Both the position numbers and the translations under genes were made by a program. Below, one piece after another: positions 1-6,706 of a DNA stretch of 11,694 nt. Origin of the DNA: Gammaproteobacteria bacterium (lineage in GTDB: Bacteria > Pseudomonadota > Gammaproteobacteria > Competibacterales > Competibacteraceae); assembly GCA_003562535.1 (NCBI GenBank), contig PWUP01000063.1:1-11694 (forward strand). Reading direction: 5' to 3'. Each line of letters opens with the position of its first letter. The first letter of the stretch is position 1. The notes beneath the pieces were generated by a model, which saw only the letters and a program-made list of their open reading frames with translations, was not told where the DNA came from and did not search any database.

Positions 1-1026
1 ATACAGCAGCACCGCACGGGCAGGCAGACCATCGCGACCTGCCCGTCCAATTTCTTGATAATAGCCCTCGACACTGCCCGGCAAACCGGTGTGAATCACC
101 GTGCGGATATTCGGTTTATCCACCCCCATACCAAAGGCGATAGTCGCGACAATGACCTCTAATTCGCTGGTGAGAAACTGCTGCTGCACCCACTCGCGCT
201 GGTTGGCCTCCAAACCGGCATGATAGGCCGCACAGCGATAATCAGTGCTGAGCACATCGGCTAAATGTTCCGTGTCTTTGCGGGTGGGAGCATAGACAAT
301 GGCGGGGCGACGCTGGGCATCACGCAATACCTGCTGCACGACCTGCACTCGTTGGACATTGCGCGGGGTTTCAACGACTTCTACGGCCAAATTGTCTCGA
401 CGAAACCCGTGGATATGGCGTTTGGCTCTGGGGGCGGCTAATTGGGTTAAAATATCCTCTTGTACTCGGGCAGTCGCGGTCGCCGTTAAGGCAATCACCG
501 GTGCCGGGTGCAGCAGAGGCAAACGCTCGCTGAGTAAACGGTAATCGGGGCGGAAATCATGACCCCAGTGGGAAATACAATGCGCTTCATCGACCGCAAT
601 TAACCCTAACGACCGTTTAGCCAACATTTCTGGAAAACCCGGAACAGATAAGCGTTCAGGAGCGATAAATAAAAAATCGAGTTCGCTGGCCAAGTAATCA
701 CGACACACTTGCCGAGAACTGTAACGGTCGCGTCCCGAGTGAATCCGCTCAGCGCGCAGCCCCAATTGCTGGAGTTTGCCCACTTGATCGTCCATCAGGG
801 CAATTAACGGCGAAATTACTAGCGTCGCGCCTGGGCGCATTAATCCGGGAAGCTGATAACACAAGGATTTACCCGCTCCCGTAGGCATGACCAATAACAC
901 ATCCTGTCCGGCCAGCACATCGCGGCAGACTTCCGCTTGCCGAGGACGGAATTCCTCAAGTTGAAAACGCTGACGCAGACACAGTTGCAGGTCATCAGCG
1001 TTTGTGGCATCAGGTTTCCGCTGCAT
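1..1026 (-). CDS. recQ: RecQ-family ATP-dependent DNA helicase (C-terminus cut by window edge)
   Basis: This gene encodes a superfamily 2 DNA helicase that unwinds DNA 3'-5' using ATP, acting in recombination and repair in the cytoplasm. The first 342 codons are present with no internal stop. Visible motifs in order are the Walker A MPTGAGKS (Lys about residue 53), SPLIALMDDQ (72-81), the Walker B/DEAH box VDEAHCISHWGHDFRP (145-160), the motif III region ALTATAT, and motif VI YYQEIGRAGRDG near the window edge. The RQC zinc/winged-helix and HRDC domains of a full-length protein (about 600 residues in E. coli RecQ) would lie outside the window, so their presence is unknown. The wording around motif VI (GLPGSVEGYYQEIGRAGRDG) differs from E. 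coli RecQ (YYQETGRAGRDG), so this may be a RecQ-like paralogue rather than the canonical RecQ. The ATG at 1026 was chosen as start; an in-frame TTG lies five codons upstream. The gene is divergent from the DUF1499 lipoprotein gene. Confidence 0.9.
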   Translation of the reverse strand, partial: MQRKPDATNADDLQLCLRQRFQLEEFRPRQAEVCRDVLAGQDVLLVMPTGAGKSLCYQLPGLMRPGATLVISPLIALMDDQVGKLQQLGLRAERIHSGRDRYSSRQVCRDYLASELDFLFIAPERLSVPGFPEMLAKRSLGLIAVDEAHCISHWGHDFRPDYRLLSERLPLLHPAPVIALTATATARVQEDILTQLAAPRAKRHIHGFRRDNLAVEVVETPRNVQRVQVVQQVLRDAQRRPAIVYAPTRKDTEHLADVLSTDYRCAAYHAGLEANQREWVQQQFLTSELEVIVATIAFGMGVDKPNIRTVIHTGLPGSVEGYYQEIGRAGRDGLPARAVLLY

Positions 1027-1054
1027 CGAATGTCGGATCAACGTCCCAGGCTGG

Positions 1055-1081
1055 TTGTGAATCAAGCTGTGTTAGCATAAT
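1055..1081 (+). promoter_or_regulatory. Weak candidate promoter for the DUF1499 lipoprotein gene
   Basis: The 85-bp divergent gap between the helicase and the DUF1499 gene holds TTGTGA (1055-1060), then 15 bp, then CATAAT (1076-1081), a near match to a sigma-70 promoter reading towards the lipoprotein gene. The spacer is shorter than the usual 16-18 bp, so this is tentative. I found no convincing promoter for the helicase on the other strand, although TATTAT (complement of 1077-1082) could serve as a -10. Confidence 0.25.
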
Positions 1082-1111
1082 AGGGCAATAAGCTAATGGC
1101 GGATCACACTG

Positions 1112-1558
1112 ATGCATTATAAACAGATCAGCGTAATCACTGTAATCAGTCTAGGTGTGTTATTGGGCGGTTGCAGCGGCAACGTACCCGATCATTTAGG
1201 CGCAGAGCAGGAGCGCTTGGCACCCTGTCCAAGTTCACCGAATTGTGTCTCCAGCCAAGCCACCGATCCAAGCCAGCAGGTGGCGGCATTTACTGCGGAC
1301 AGTGACGATTATCAGGCGTGGCAACGCTGGCAAACGGTGATTGCGCAATACCCGCGAACGACGCTGATCACCGTTACCGATACCTATCTGCATGCGGAGT
1401 TTCGCAGTCGCTGGCTGGGTTTTGTTGATGATGTGGAACTGCTGCGCGATCCAGAACAGGCACTGATCCATGTGCGCTCGGCCTCACGGCTGGGGTATTC
1501 CGATCTAGGGGTGAATCGCCGCAGGGTAGAACACCTGCGGCAAGCTTTTGCTCAGTAA
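1112..1558 (+). CDS. DUF1499 family lipoprotein
   Basis: This is a 148-residue predicted lipoprotein of the DUF1499 family. Residues 1-20 form a signal peptide with a basic start (MHYK), a hydrophobic core and a lipobox ending LGGC (Cys21 is the lipidation site). The mature part shows family hallmarks: CPSSPNCVSS (39-48), the TYLHAEFRSRWLGFVDDVE stretch, and the C-terminal SASRLGYSDLGVNRRRVE. The residue after Cys21 is Ser, not Asp, so by the Lol rule the protein would go to the outer membrane. The function of DUF1499 is not established. The ATG at 1112 gives a proper signal peptide but has only a weak GGCGGA-like ribosome site. The gene overlaps the convergent SlyB-like gene by 7 nt at its 3' end. 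Confidence 0.88.
   Translation: MHYKQISVITVISLGVLLGGCSGNVPDHLGAEQERLAPCPSSPNCVSSQATDPSQQVAAFTADSDDYQAWQRWQTVIAQYPRTTLITVTDTYLHAEFRSRWLGFVDDVELLRDPEQALIHVRSASRLGYSDLGVNRRRVEHLRQAFAQ
1518..1549 (+). terminator. Possible hairpin terminator inside the end of the DUF1499 gene
   Basis: A perfect 8-bp inverted repeat, GCCGCAGG (1518-1525) and CCTGCGGC (1534-1541), has an 8-nt loop and is followed by AAGCTTTT. The G+C-rich stem with a short T run resembles a rho-independent terminator for the plus strand, but it lies inside the last codons of the gene and the T run is only four bases and not adjacent to the stem. It may instead be a transcript-end stabilising structure between two convergent genes. 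Confidence 0.35.
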
Positions 1559-2025
1559 CTGACGCGGGTGGTGCCATCGCGGCCAGTCAGCACCCGCACC
1601 CGATCACCGGGGGAAAACATCTGATCAGCCGCTTGGGTCACGGCTAGGATGCGACCGCTGTCCAAACGCACAGCGATTTCCAAACCGGGCTGGCGCGTCA
1701 TGCCCTCTTCAGCCGCAGCACCGGCAGCACCCCCAAGCAAGGCACCGCCGATAATCGCCAAGGATTGACCGCGGCCACCGCCGACACCACTGCCCAGCAC
1801 TCCGCCTGCTGCCGCGCCGCCTAAAGCACCGATGCCAGTTCCTGTGCCTTCAATGAGTACCTGTCGAATGGTTTCGACCGTGCCGTATTGCACATCTTGA
1901 GTCAGCCGTGCCTGATCACGCGAATACGCTGCCCCCGACATGCTGGCAGGACAACCCGCCAGCACCAATACAGAAACAACGAGTACCAATACCAGATTGA
2001 TATAACGCCAGTGTCTACCTAACAT
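1552..2025 (-). CDS. SlyB/Pcp-like glycine-zipper lipoprotein
   Basis: This 157-residue protein is a predicted outer-membrane lipoprotein of the glycine-zipper 2TM (SlyB/Pcp-like) type. The signal peptide has a basic start (MLGRHWR), a long hydrophobic core and the lipobox LAGC with Cys25. A Gly/Ala-rich segment at about residues 60-107, with GxxxG spacings, forms two short membrane-inserting helices as in SlyB. The C-terminal part (RILAVTQAADQMFSPGDRVR) matches the domain following the zipper in this family. An upstream in-frame ATG at 2040 would add MRSLK, but AGGAG at 2033-2037 sits 7 nt before the ATG at 2025, so I use the inner start. It is last in a minus-strand chain after the DUF29 gene (24-nt gap). 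SlyB proteins help outer-membrane integrity; that role here is inferred. Confidence 0.85.
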   Translation of the reverse strand: MLGRHWRYINLVLVLVVSVLVLAGCPASMSGAAYSRDQARLTQDVQYGTVETIRQVLIEGTGTGIGALGGAAAGGVLGSGVGGGRGQSLAIIGGALLGGAAGAAAEEGMTRQPGLEIAVRLDSGRILAVTQAADQMFSPGDRVRVLTGRDGTTRVSY

Positions 2026-2032
2026 CTTTAAA

Positions 2033-2037
2033 CTCCT
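2033..2037 (-). promoter_or_regulatory. Ribosome-binding site fixing the SlyB-like start
   Basis: On the minus strand this reads AGGAG, 7 nt before the ATG at 2025. It lies within the codons that would follow the upstream ATG at 2040, so it argues for the shorter protein. Confidence 0.75.
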
Positions 2038-2049
2038 CATTAAACATGA

Positions 2050-2478
2050 TTATGGGTAAAAATCCATCGCCAATATCTGTTGAACTGTCCACGGGCAATC
2101 GTCGGGAAAGCGATCCAAACCCGTTTCTTTGATGGCTTGGGTGACGGCATCGGCCCAAACGCCTTGCCACCAATTCGGATTAGACAGCGCGTGCTTCAAA
2201 CTGGGAGTATCCCGCAGATGCGCGGCAATAGCCCGGCGCTGCTCCTTGATGGTACGTTGCCAGCTTGATCCGCGCCATTGGGGTTGGAACTGCCATTTCA
2301 GCAGATGAGCTAACAACACGGCCATCCGGCTGGCCAGCGCCCTTTGCTCGCTTTTACCCACGGCCTCAATTTCCTCAACGATATGTTCAATATCGATGTC
2401 GGCTAAGCGACCGGCGCGCAACAAAGCGGCCTGCTCGTCAGCCCAAGCGATAATGTCAGTTTCATATAACGCATTCAT
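2050..2478 (-). CDS. DUF29 domain-containing protein
   Basis: This 142-residue soluble protein matches the DUF29 family over almost its full length. Hallmarks are the N-terminal YETDIIAWADEQAALLRAGR, the DIEHIVEEIEAVGKSEQRAL helix, the LLKWQFQP..R..SW segment, and the C-terminal FPDDCPWTVQQILAMDFYP. No signal peptide, membrane segment or catalytic motif is seen. The molecular function of DUF29 is unknown; the family is common in cyanobacteria and scattered in Proteobacteria. The start at 2478 has an AGGG-like ribosome site next to the stop of marC, 9 nt upstream, so it is probably translated from the marC transcript. Confidence 0.9.
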   Translation of the reverse strand: MNALYETDIIAWADEQAALLRAGRLADIDIEHIVEEIEAVGKSEQRALASRMAVLLAHLLKWQFQPQWRGSSWQRTIKEQRRAIAAHLRDTPSLKHALSNPNWWQGVWADAVTQAIKETGLDRFPDDCPWTVQQILAMDFYP

Positions 2479-2487
2479 AACCCTGAC

Positions 2488-3120
2488 TCAAACAGGCACT
2501 AAGCCACTATCGGCAATGCCATCAAAGATAAATTGCACCGCCAGTGCGGACAATAACACCCCGAAAACTCGGGTGATCACATGCAGCCCGGTGACGCCGA
2601 GAAAACGATGCACCTGGCTGGCCATAAGCAATAACACCAAGGTTAACAACAATACAGCCAACAGTGAGGCAATCACCACAGCTTGCAGCAACCAATCTCC
2701 ACCGGTATTGGCCATCAGCAAAATGGCTGCACCCATCGCACCCGGCCCAGCAATCAGTGGAGTGGCCAAAGGAAACACCGAAATATCGCTTTGGGTACGC
2801 GCCTCACGGGATTCGTCCTCGGTGATGGATACCCCGCCCGACGACCGTGCAAATACCATATCGATAGCGATGAGCAACAGTAAAATCCCACCGGCTGTAC
2901 GCAATGCGGCCAATGAAATGCCAAAATAGTTCAATAACACTTCACCGGCGAAAGCAAACGCGAGCAGAATCATGGTGGCAATCAGCGTACCTTTAACCGC
3001 CATAGTCAGACGGGTACGTAAAGGGCTGGCGGTGGTCAAGGCCGCAAACATCGCGGCCACATCGATAGGGCCGATGGTGGCAAAAAAGGTCGCAAAGCTC
3101 ACCACAGCGGTTTTTAACAT
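2488..3120 (-). CDS. MarC family (UPF0056) integral membrane protein
   Basis: This 210-residue inner-membrane protein belongs to the MarC/UPF0056 family. The N-terminus (FATFFATIGPIDVAAMFAALT) carries the family's conserved G-P-(I/L)-D/N loop after the first helix, and the centre has FPLATPLIAGPGAMGAAI, the second family hallmark. About six hydrophobic segments are visible: roughly residues 5-28, 45-65, 72-90, 114-136, 142-166 and 183-203. Family members were once linked to multidrug resistance, but that link was not upheld and the transported substrate is unknown. The start at 3120 has a weak GAAG ribosome site. It is the first gene of the minus-strand chain with the DUF29 and SlyB-like genes, and is separated from acetoacetyl-CoA synthetase by 138 bp. 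Confidence 0.92.
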   Translation of the reverse strand: MLKTAVVSFATFFATIGPIDVAAMFAALTTASPLRTRLTMAVKGTLIATMILLAFAFAGEVLLNYFGISLAALRTAGGILLLLIAIDMVFARSSGGVSITEDESREARTQSDISVFPLATPLIAGPGAMGAAILLMANTGGDWLLQAVVIASLLAVLLLTLVLLLMASQVHRFLGVTGLHVITRVFGVLLSALAVQFIFDGIADSGLVPV

Positions 3121-3151
3121 GGAGTATCTTCAACAGTTAAGTGATTGGAAC

Positions 3152-3165
3152 CAGTCTATAGACTG
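3152..3165. promoter_or_regulatory. 14-bp perfect palindrome upstream of marC (candidate operator)
   Basis: CAGTCTATAGACTG is a perfect 14-bp palindrome, 31-45 bp before the marC start. Its centre contains TATAGA, which on the minus strand could be a -10 element, so a dimeric regulator bound here would block or tune marC expression. No recognised -35 is in place. The 138-bp gap (3121-3258) otherwise holds no gene and no clear terminator for the upstream synthetase. Confidence 0.4.
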
Positions 3166-3258
3166 AATGCCTAGAATTGATGCGGCTAAGCATAACGCAT
3201 GACACGGACGCCGTATATAATAACGGTTTTGGGAAGTTGCGCAGCACCGTTTGAACCC

Positions 3259-5208
3259 TCAACTCTGCAACTCCGGCAGGTTGTGATACAGCGCCAACGC
3301 TTCTGGATTGGCCAGCGCCTCTTGATTTTTCACCCCCCGGCCATGAACAACATCACGCACGGCTAACTCGACAAGTTTCCCCGACTTGGTGCGCGGAATG
3401 TCAGAGACTTGTACGACTTTTGCCGGGACATGGCGCGGGGTGGTGTGGGCGCGGATTTGGTGTTTAATCTGATCAATCAGCGCCTGATCAAGAGTAAGAC
3501 CGTCGCGCAGCCGCACAAACAACACCACGCGCACATCGTTACGCCACTCCTGACCGATGACCAGGGATTCCAGCACCGCGTCGATCTGCTCCACTTGGCG
3601 GTAAATTTCCGCCGTGCCGATGCGAACCCCGCCAGGATTGAGCATCGCATCACTGCGGCCATAAATCACTAGGCCATCCTGCTCAGTCAGCGCCACATAA
3701 TCACCGTGACACCACACGCCGGGGAAGCGGGCAAAATAGGCGTTCTGGTATTTCTGGCCATCGGGGTCATTCCAGAAGCCAACCGGCATGGAAGGGAAGG
3801 GTTGTACGCAGACTAATTCGCCTTTTTCACCGGCAGGCAAGGGGTGACCGGCATCGTCCCAGACCTCAACCGCCATGCCCAGTCCGCAGCATTGCAATTC
3901 ACCGCGCCAGACCGGCAGAGTCGGGCAGCCCAGGGCAAAGCACGACACAATATCGGTGCCGCCGGAAATCGAACTCAGTTGCAGATCGGGTTTAAGGTGT
4001 TCGTACACATAGTCAAAGCTTTCCGGAGCCAGCGGTGAACCGGTGGACAACAGGGCTTTGAGCGCGGCTAGATCGTGGGTTTGCCGGGGGCTGAGCTTGG
4101 CCTTGGCCAGCGCGTCGATGTATTTCGCCGAAGTGCCGAATACGGTCATGGCCTCCTGCTCAGCATAATCAAATAGCGCATTGCCGGAGGGATAAAACGG
4201 CGCTCCGTCATACAGTAATAAGGTGGCCTCGCTGGCCAAACCCGTGACCAGCCAATTCCACATCATCCAGCCACAGGTGGTGAAATAAAACAGCCGCTCA
4301 TCGGGATGCAGATCGGTGTGCAGACGGTGTTCTTTCAGATGTTGCAGCAGGGTGCCGCCCGCGCCGTGGACAATACATTTGGGTACGCCAGTGGTGCCCG
4401 AAGAAAACATAATATACAGCGGGTGATTAAAGGGCTGGCGCTGATACTGCACGGGCTTTACGGGGTGTTCGGCCAGCGCGTCTGGCCACAGAGTGGCATT
4501 GAGCTGCGCTAAGGGCGGTTGCGTACGAGTATAAGGTACAATTATGCAGCGCTGCACGCTGGGTAAGGCCGCCAGTACCTCACGGAGTTTGGCTAAACAA
4601 TCGAGGGTTTTGCCGTTGTAATAATACCCCTCGGTAGCAATCAGCACTTTGGGTTCGATCTGCCCAAAACGGTCTAAAATCCCACGTACCCCGAAATCTG
4701 GCGAGCATGAGGAAAAAATGCCGCCTAAGCTGGCGGTGGCCAGCAGGGCGATGACCGTCTCTGGGCTATTGGGCATAAACGCGGCGACCCGATCACCAGG
4801 GCCAATCCCTGCTGCGGCCAAGACCTGCTGTAATTGGGACACTTGGGCATGTAATTCCCGCCAGCTCAGGCGGCGCGTCACCTTATTTTCGCCGCGAAAC
4901 ACCAGCGCGGTGCGGTCGTCATCACGGCGGAGCAGATTCTCGGCAAAATTCAATTGCGCTTCGGGAAACCACTGCGCTCCCGGCATGAGTTCGGCGTCGC
5001 GTAACACCGTCTGGCCTGGGTCACCGATCACGCCGCTGGAGTCCCAGAGTTCACGCCAGAACGCAGTAGGCTGTTGCAGCGACCAGCGATGCAGGGCGGC
5101 ATAATCGGGCAGGGTGAGACCATAGCGTTGTTCGATCCGCTGGGTAAAAGCGGTCAGATGAGCACGGGCAAGCCGTTCGGGGCTGGGCGACCATAGGGGA
5201 TGGCGCAT
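3259..5208 (-). CDS. aacS: Acetoacetyl-CoA synthetase (acetoacetate--CoA ligase)
   Basis: This cytoplasmic enzyme activates acetoacetate to acetoacetyl-CoA with ATP and CoA, via an acetoacetyl-adenylate, feeding ketone bodies and polyhydroxybutyrate breakdown products into central metabolism. At 649 residues it has the normal family length. The N-terminal cap (WFPEAQLNFAENLLRR) is typical of the AACS/ACS type. The adenylation P-loop MFSSGTTGVPKCIVHG is at residues 267-282; SSISGGTDIVSCFALG is the substrate/AMP site; YGRSDAMLNPGGVRIGTAEIY is the hinge region; and IPRTKSGKLVE carries the catalytic lysine (about Lys610). All key motifs are intact. The start at 5208 has AGAGGA 5 nt upstream. It follows the PaaK-like gene by 30 bp on the same strand, so the two are probably one operon. 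No thiolase or CoA-transferase gene is in the window. Confidence 0.95.
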   Translation of the reverse strand: MRHPLWSPSPERLARAHLTAFTQRIEQRYGLTLPDYAALHRWSLQQPTAFWRELWDSSGVIGDPGQTVLRDAELMPGAQWFPEAQLNFAENLLRRDDDRTALVFRGENKVTRRLSWRELHAQVSQLQQVLAAAGIGPGDRVAAFMPNSPETVIALLATASLGGIFSSCSPDFGVRGILDRFGQIEPKVLIATEGYYYNGKTLDCLAKLREVLAALPSVQRCIIVPYTRTQPPLAQLNATLWPDALAEHPVKPVQYQRQPFNHPLYIMFSSGTTGVPKCIVHGAGGTLLQHLKEHRLHTDLHPDERLFYFTTCGWMMWNWLVTGLASEATLLLYDGAPFYPSGNALFDYAEQEAMTVFGTSAKYIDALAKAKLSPRQTHDLAALKALLSTGSPLAPESFDYVYEHLKPDLQLSSISGGTDIVSCFALGCPTLPVWRGELQCCGLGMAVEVWDDAGHPLPAGEKGELVCVQPFPSMPVGFWNDPDGQKYQNAYFARFPGVWCHGDYVALTEQDGLVIYGRSDAMLNPGGVRIGTAEIYRQVEQIDAVLESLVIGQEWRNDVRVVLFVRLRDGLTLDQALIDQIKHQIRAHTTPRHVPAKVVQVSDIPRTKSGKLVELAVRDVVHGRGVKNQEALANPEALALYHNLPELQS

Positions 5209-5238
5209 GGGAATCCTCTGGAGATTAAAGGTTGAGTC

Positions 5239-6477
5239 TTATTCGTAACTGCGACGATCCACAATCACCTGACCGTCGTTGGGTAAGGTGCCGGGATTAA
5301 GGAACACGGCTTCACCGCGTAGCTTGCAGATATCACGTAAACTGCTGGCAATTTTTTTTGCCAGCTTAGGGGGGGTGGGGTCGCTGAGTTCGCATTCCAA
5401 AGTCATTACATCTTGATGGTTTTCGCTGCTGACCACTAAACGACCTTTGGTGATTTCTGGGTGGCGCTTCAAAGTCGCCGCAATTTGCGAGGGGTGAATA
5501 ACCAGCCCGCGGACTTTAACCGTCTGATCGGCTCGACCTAACCAGCCACGAATCCGCACATGAGTACGGCCACAGGGGCTTTTTCCCGGCAATATCGCTG
5601 ACAGATCGCCTGTACCAAAGCGAATCAACGGGTATTCAGGATTAAATGTCGTCACCACTAATTCACCGACCTCACCATCCGCTACGGGGGTACTGCAGCC
5701 GGGACGGACGATTTCGATCACCACTCCCTCATCGCAAATCAAGCCCTCACCGGGGATGGACTCGTAGGCAATCAGCCCGATATCAACGCTTGCCAAACAT
5801 TGAAAGGTCTCAATACCCCGCTGATTAAACTCTTGGCGCAAACTCAACGGCAAAGGGCTGCCCAAGACCAAGGCGCGTTTCAGGCTGGACACCTCTAAGT
5901 CCAGTTTATCCGCTTTATCCAATAAGGTTTTAAGAAAAGCGGGGGTGCCTACATAGCCTGTTGGCTTGAGATCGTTGATCGCCCGAACTTGCAATTCAGC
6001 CTGCCCCGTGCCTGCTGGAAACACTGGGCAACCCAAGGCGCGCGCTCCCGTTTCTAACATAAAGCCCATCGGCGTAAAGTGGTAAGAAAAGGCGTTATGG
6101 ATCAACTGCCCGGAACGGAATCCCGCCGCGAACAGAGCACGCGCCATGCGCCAATAATCAGGGCGGCGGGCTTCGAGTTCATAGATCGGACCAGGGGATT
6201 GATACACTCGGGTCAGACGTTCGCCGTCTACCGTAGCGAGTCCACCAAACGGGTAGTTTTGATACTGTACCTGTTGCAGCTCAGAGCGGCGAGGCACCGG
6301 TAACTGCACCAGTGCTTGAGGGCTGTCTATGGCTTCGGCATCTATACCGGCCAGCATTTGGGCGTAGTAACTGGAACGCTGCTGAGCGTGGGCGATTTGT
6401 ACCGGCAAGGCTTCGCGCAGCGTGGCTGCACGCGCTTTGACCGATTGAGTTTCGAGGCTGTCATAGTACTCCATCAT
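5239..6477 (-). CDS. Phenylacetate-CoA-ligase-like (PaaK-type) protein, possibly inactive as a ligase
   Basis: This 412-residue protein has the overall fold of the phenylacetate-CoA ligase family of AMP-forming enzymes. It shows the N-terminal YYDSLETQS region, a central VGTPAFLKTLL stretch matching the PaaK substrate domain, LIRFGTGDLSAI, and GRADQTVKVRGLVIHPSQI (about 313-331), followed by the small C-terminal domain. Two features differ from active ligases. Where the Ser/Thr/Gly-rich ATP loop is expected there is VYQSPGPIYE (about 90-100), and near the end LPNDGQVIVDRR has Gln403 where adenylating enzymes have their catalytic lysine. The SPGPIYE form occurs in a known subfamily, from memory, so the P-loop change may be a group trait; the Gln may be particular to this protein. 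The substrate is unknown. ATG codons at 6477 and 6474 are both possible; GGAG lies 8 nt before the first. It is the first gene of the operon with aacS. Confidence 0.85.
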   Translation of the reverse strand: MMEYYDSLETQSVKARAATLREALPVQIAHAQQRSSYYAQMLAGIDAEAIDSPQALVQLPVPRRSELQQVQYQNYPFGGLATVDGERLTRVYQSPGPIYELEARRPDYWRMARALFAAGFRSGQLIHNAFSYHFTPMGFMLETGARALGCPVFPAGTGQAELQVRAINDLKPTGYVGTPAFLKTLLDKADKLDLEVSSLKRALVLGSPLPLSLRQEFNQRGIETFQCLASVDIGLIAYESIPGEGLICDEGVVIEIVRPGCSTPVADGEVGELVVTTFNPEYPLIRFGTGDLSAILPGKSPCGRTHVRIRGWLGRADQTVKVRGLVIHPSQIAATLKRHPEITKGRLVVSSENHQDVMTLECELSDPTPPKLAKKIASSLRDICKLRGEAVFLNPGTLPNDGQVIVDRRSYE

Positions 6478-6554
6478 GCGCTAATCTCCGCAAAAATAGC
6501 CGAATCAAGCTACTGAACACCGCCAGCGACGGTCAGCTCGATACCGTATCCCCC

Positions 6555-6583
6555 ATTCTACTGCGAGGCTAGGGATTAATGAA
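6555..6583 (-). promoter_or_regulatory. Weak candidate promoter for the PaaK-like/aacS operon
   Basis: On the minus strand TTCATT (complement of 6578-6583) is followed after 17 bp by TAGAAT (complement of 6555-6560), which matches the -10 consensus at five of six positions. The -35 is poor. It lies about 80 bp before the start of the operon. Confidence 0.3.
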
Positions 6584-6636
6584 AGTACACCCGACTGTGC
6601 CGCGTGCCTGTACGGTTTAGGTTTGCGATAAGCTGT

Positions 6637-6654
6637 TAGTTTAATCGTAAACTA
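6637..6654. promoter_or_regulatory. 7-bp perfect inverted repeat, candidate operator upstream of pgi
   Basis: TAGTTTA (6637-6643) and TAAACTA (6648-6654) form a perfect inverted repeat around ATCG. It overlaps the -35 position of the pgi promoter candidate and lies between divergent genes, a usual place for a dimeric repressor or activator. A further half-site GTTTGCGAT (6621-6629) pairs at 8 of 9 positions with ATCGTAAAC (6644-6652). I do not recognise the regulator. Confidence 0.45.
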
Positions 6655-6667
6655 GATTTGCTATGAT
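6640..6667 (+). promoter_or_regulatory. Candidate extended -10 promoter of pgi
   Basis: TATGAT (6662-6667) is preceded by TGC, giving an extended -10 element, with a poor -35 (TTTAAT, 6640-6645) 16 bp upstream. Transcription would begin about 30 bp before the pgi ATG and probably drives the whole pgi-to-phosphatase series. Confidence 0.55.
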
Positions 6668-6706
6668 GAATTCACAATATCTATGCTCTAACGGAACCGA
6701 CTCATT

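Noticed and set aside
299..544. A short plus-strand frame inside the helicase gene
   Set aside because: It is opposite a region with continuous RecQ motifs and is Arg/Thr/Cys-rich; a shadow frame.
2396..2929. A 177-codon open frame on the plus strand opposite marC and the DUF29 gene
   Set aside because: It is antisense to two well-supported genes, has low-complexity Asn/Thr/Ser-rich composition, and shows no family motif or ribosome site. It is a shadow frame.
3216..3221. A perfect TATAAT on the plus strand between marC and aacS
   Set aside because: No -35 lies at a fitting distance and the only downstream sequence is antisense to aacS, so I do not call it a promoter.
4649..5104. A 151-codon open frame on the plus strand opposite aacS
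   Set aside because: It lies fully inside the intact aacS gene, with a Ser/Arg/Cys-rich composition typical of an antisense frame and no recognisable domain.
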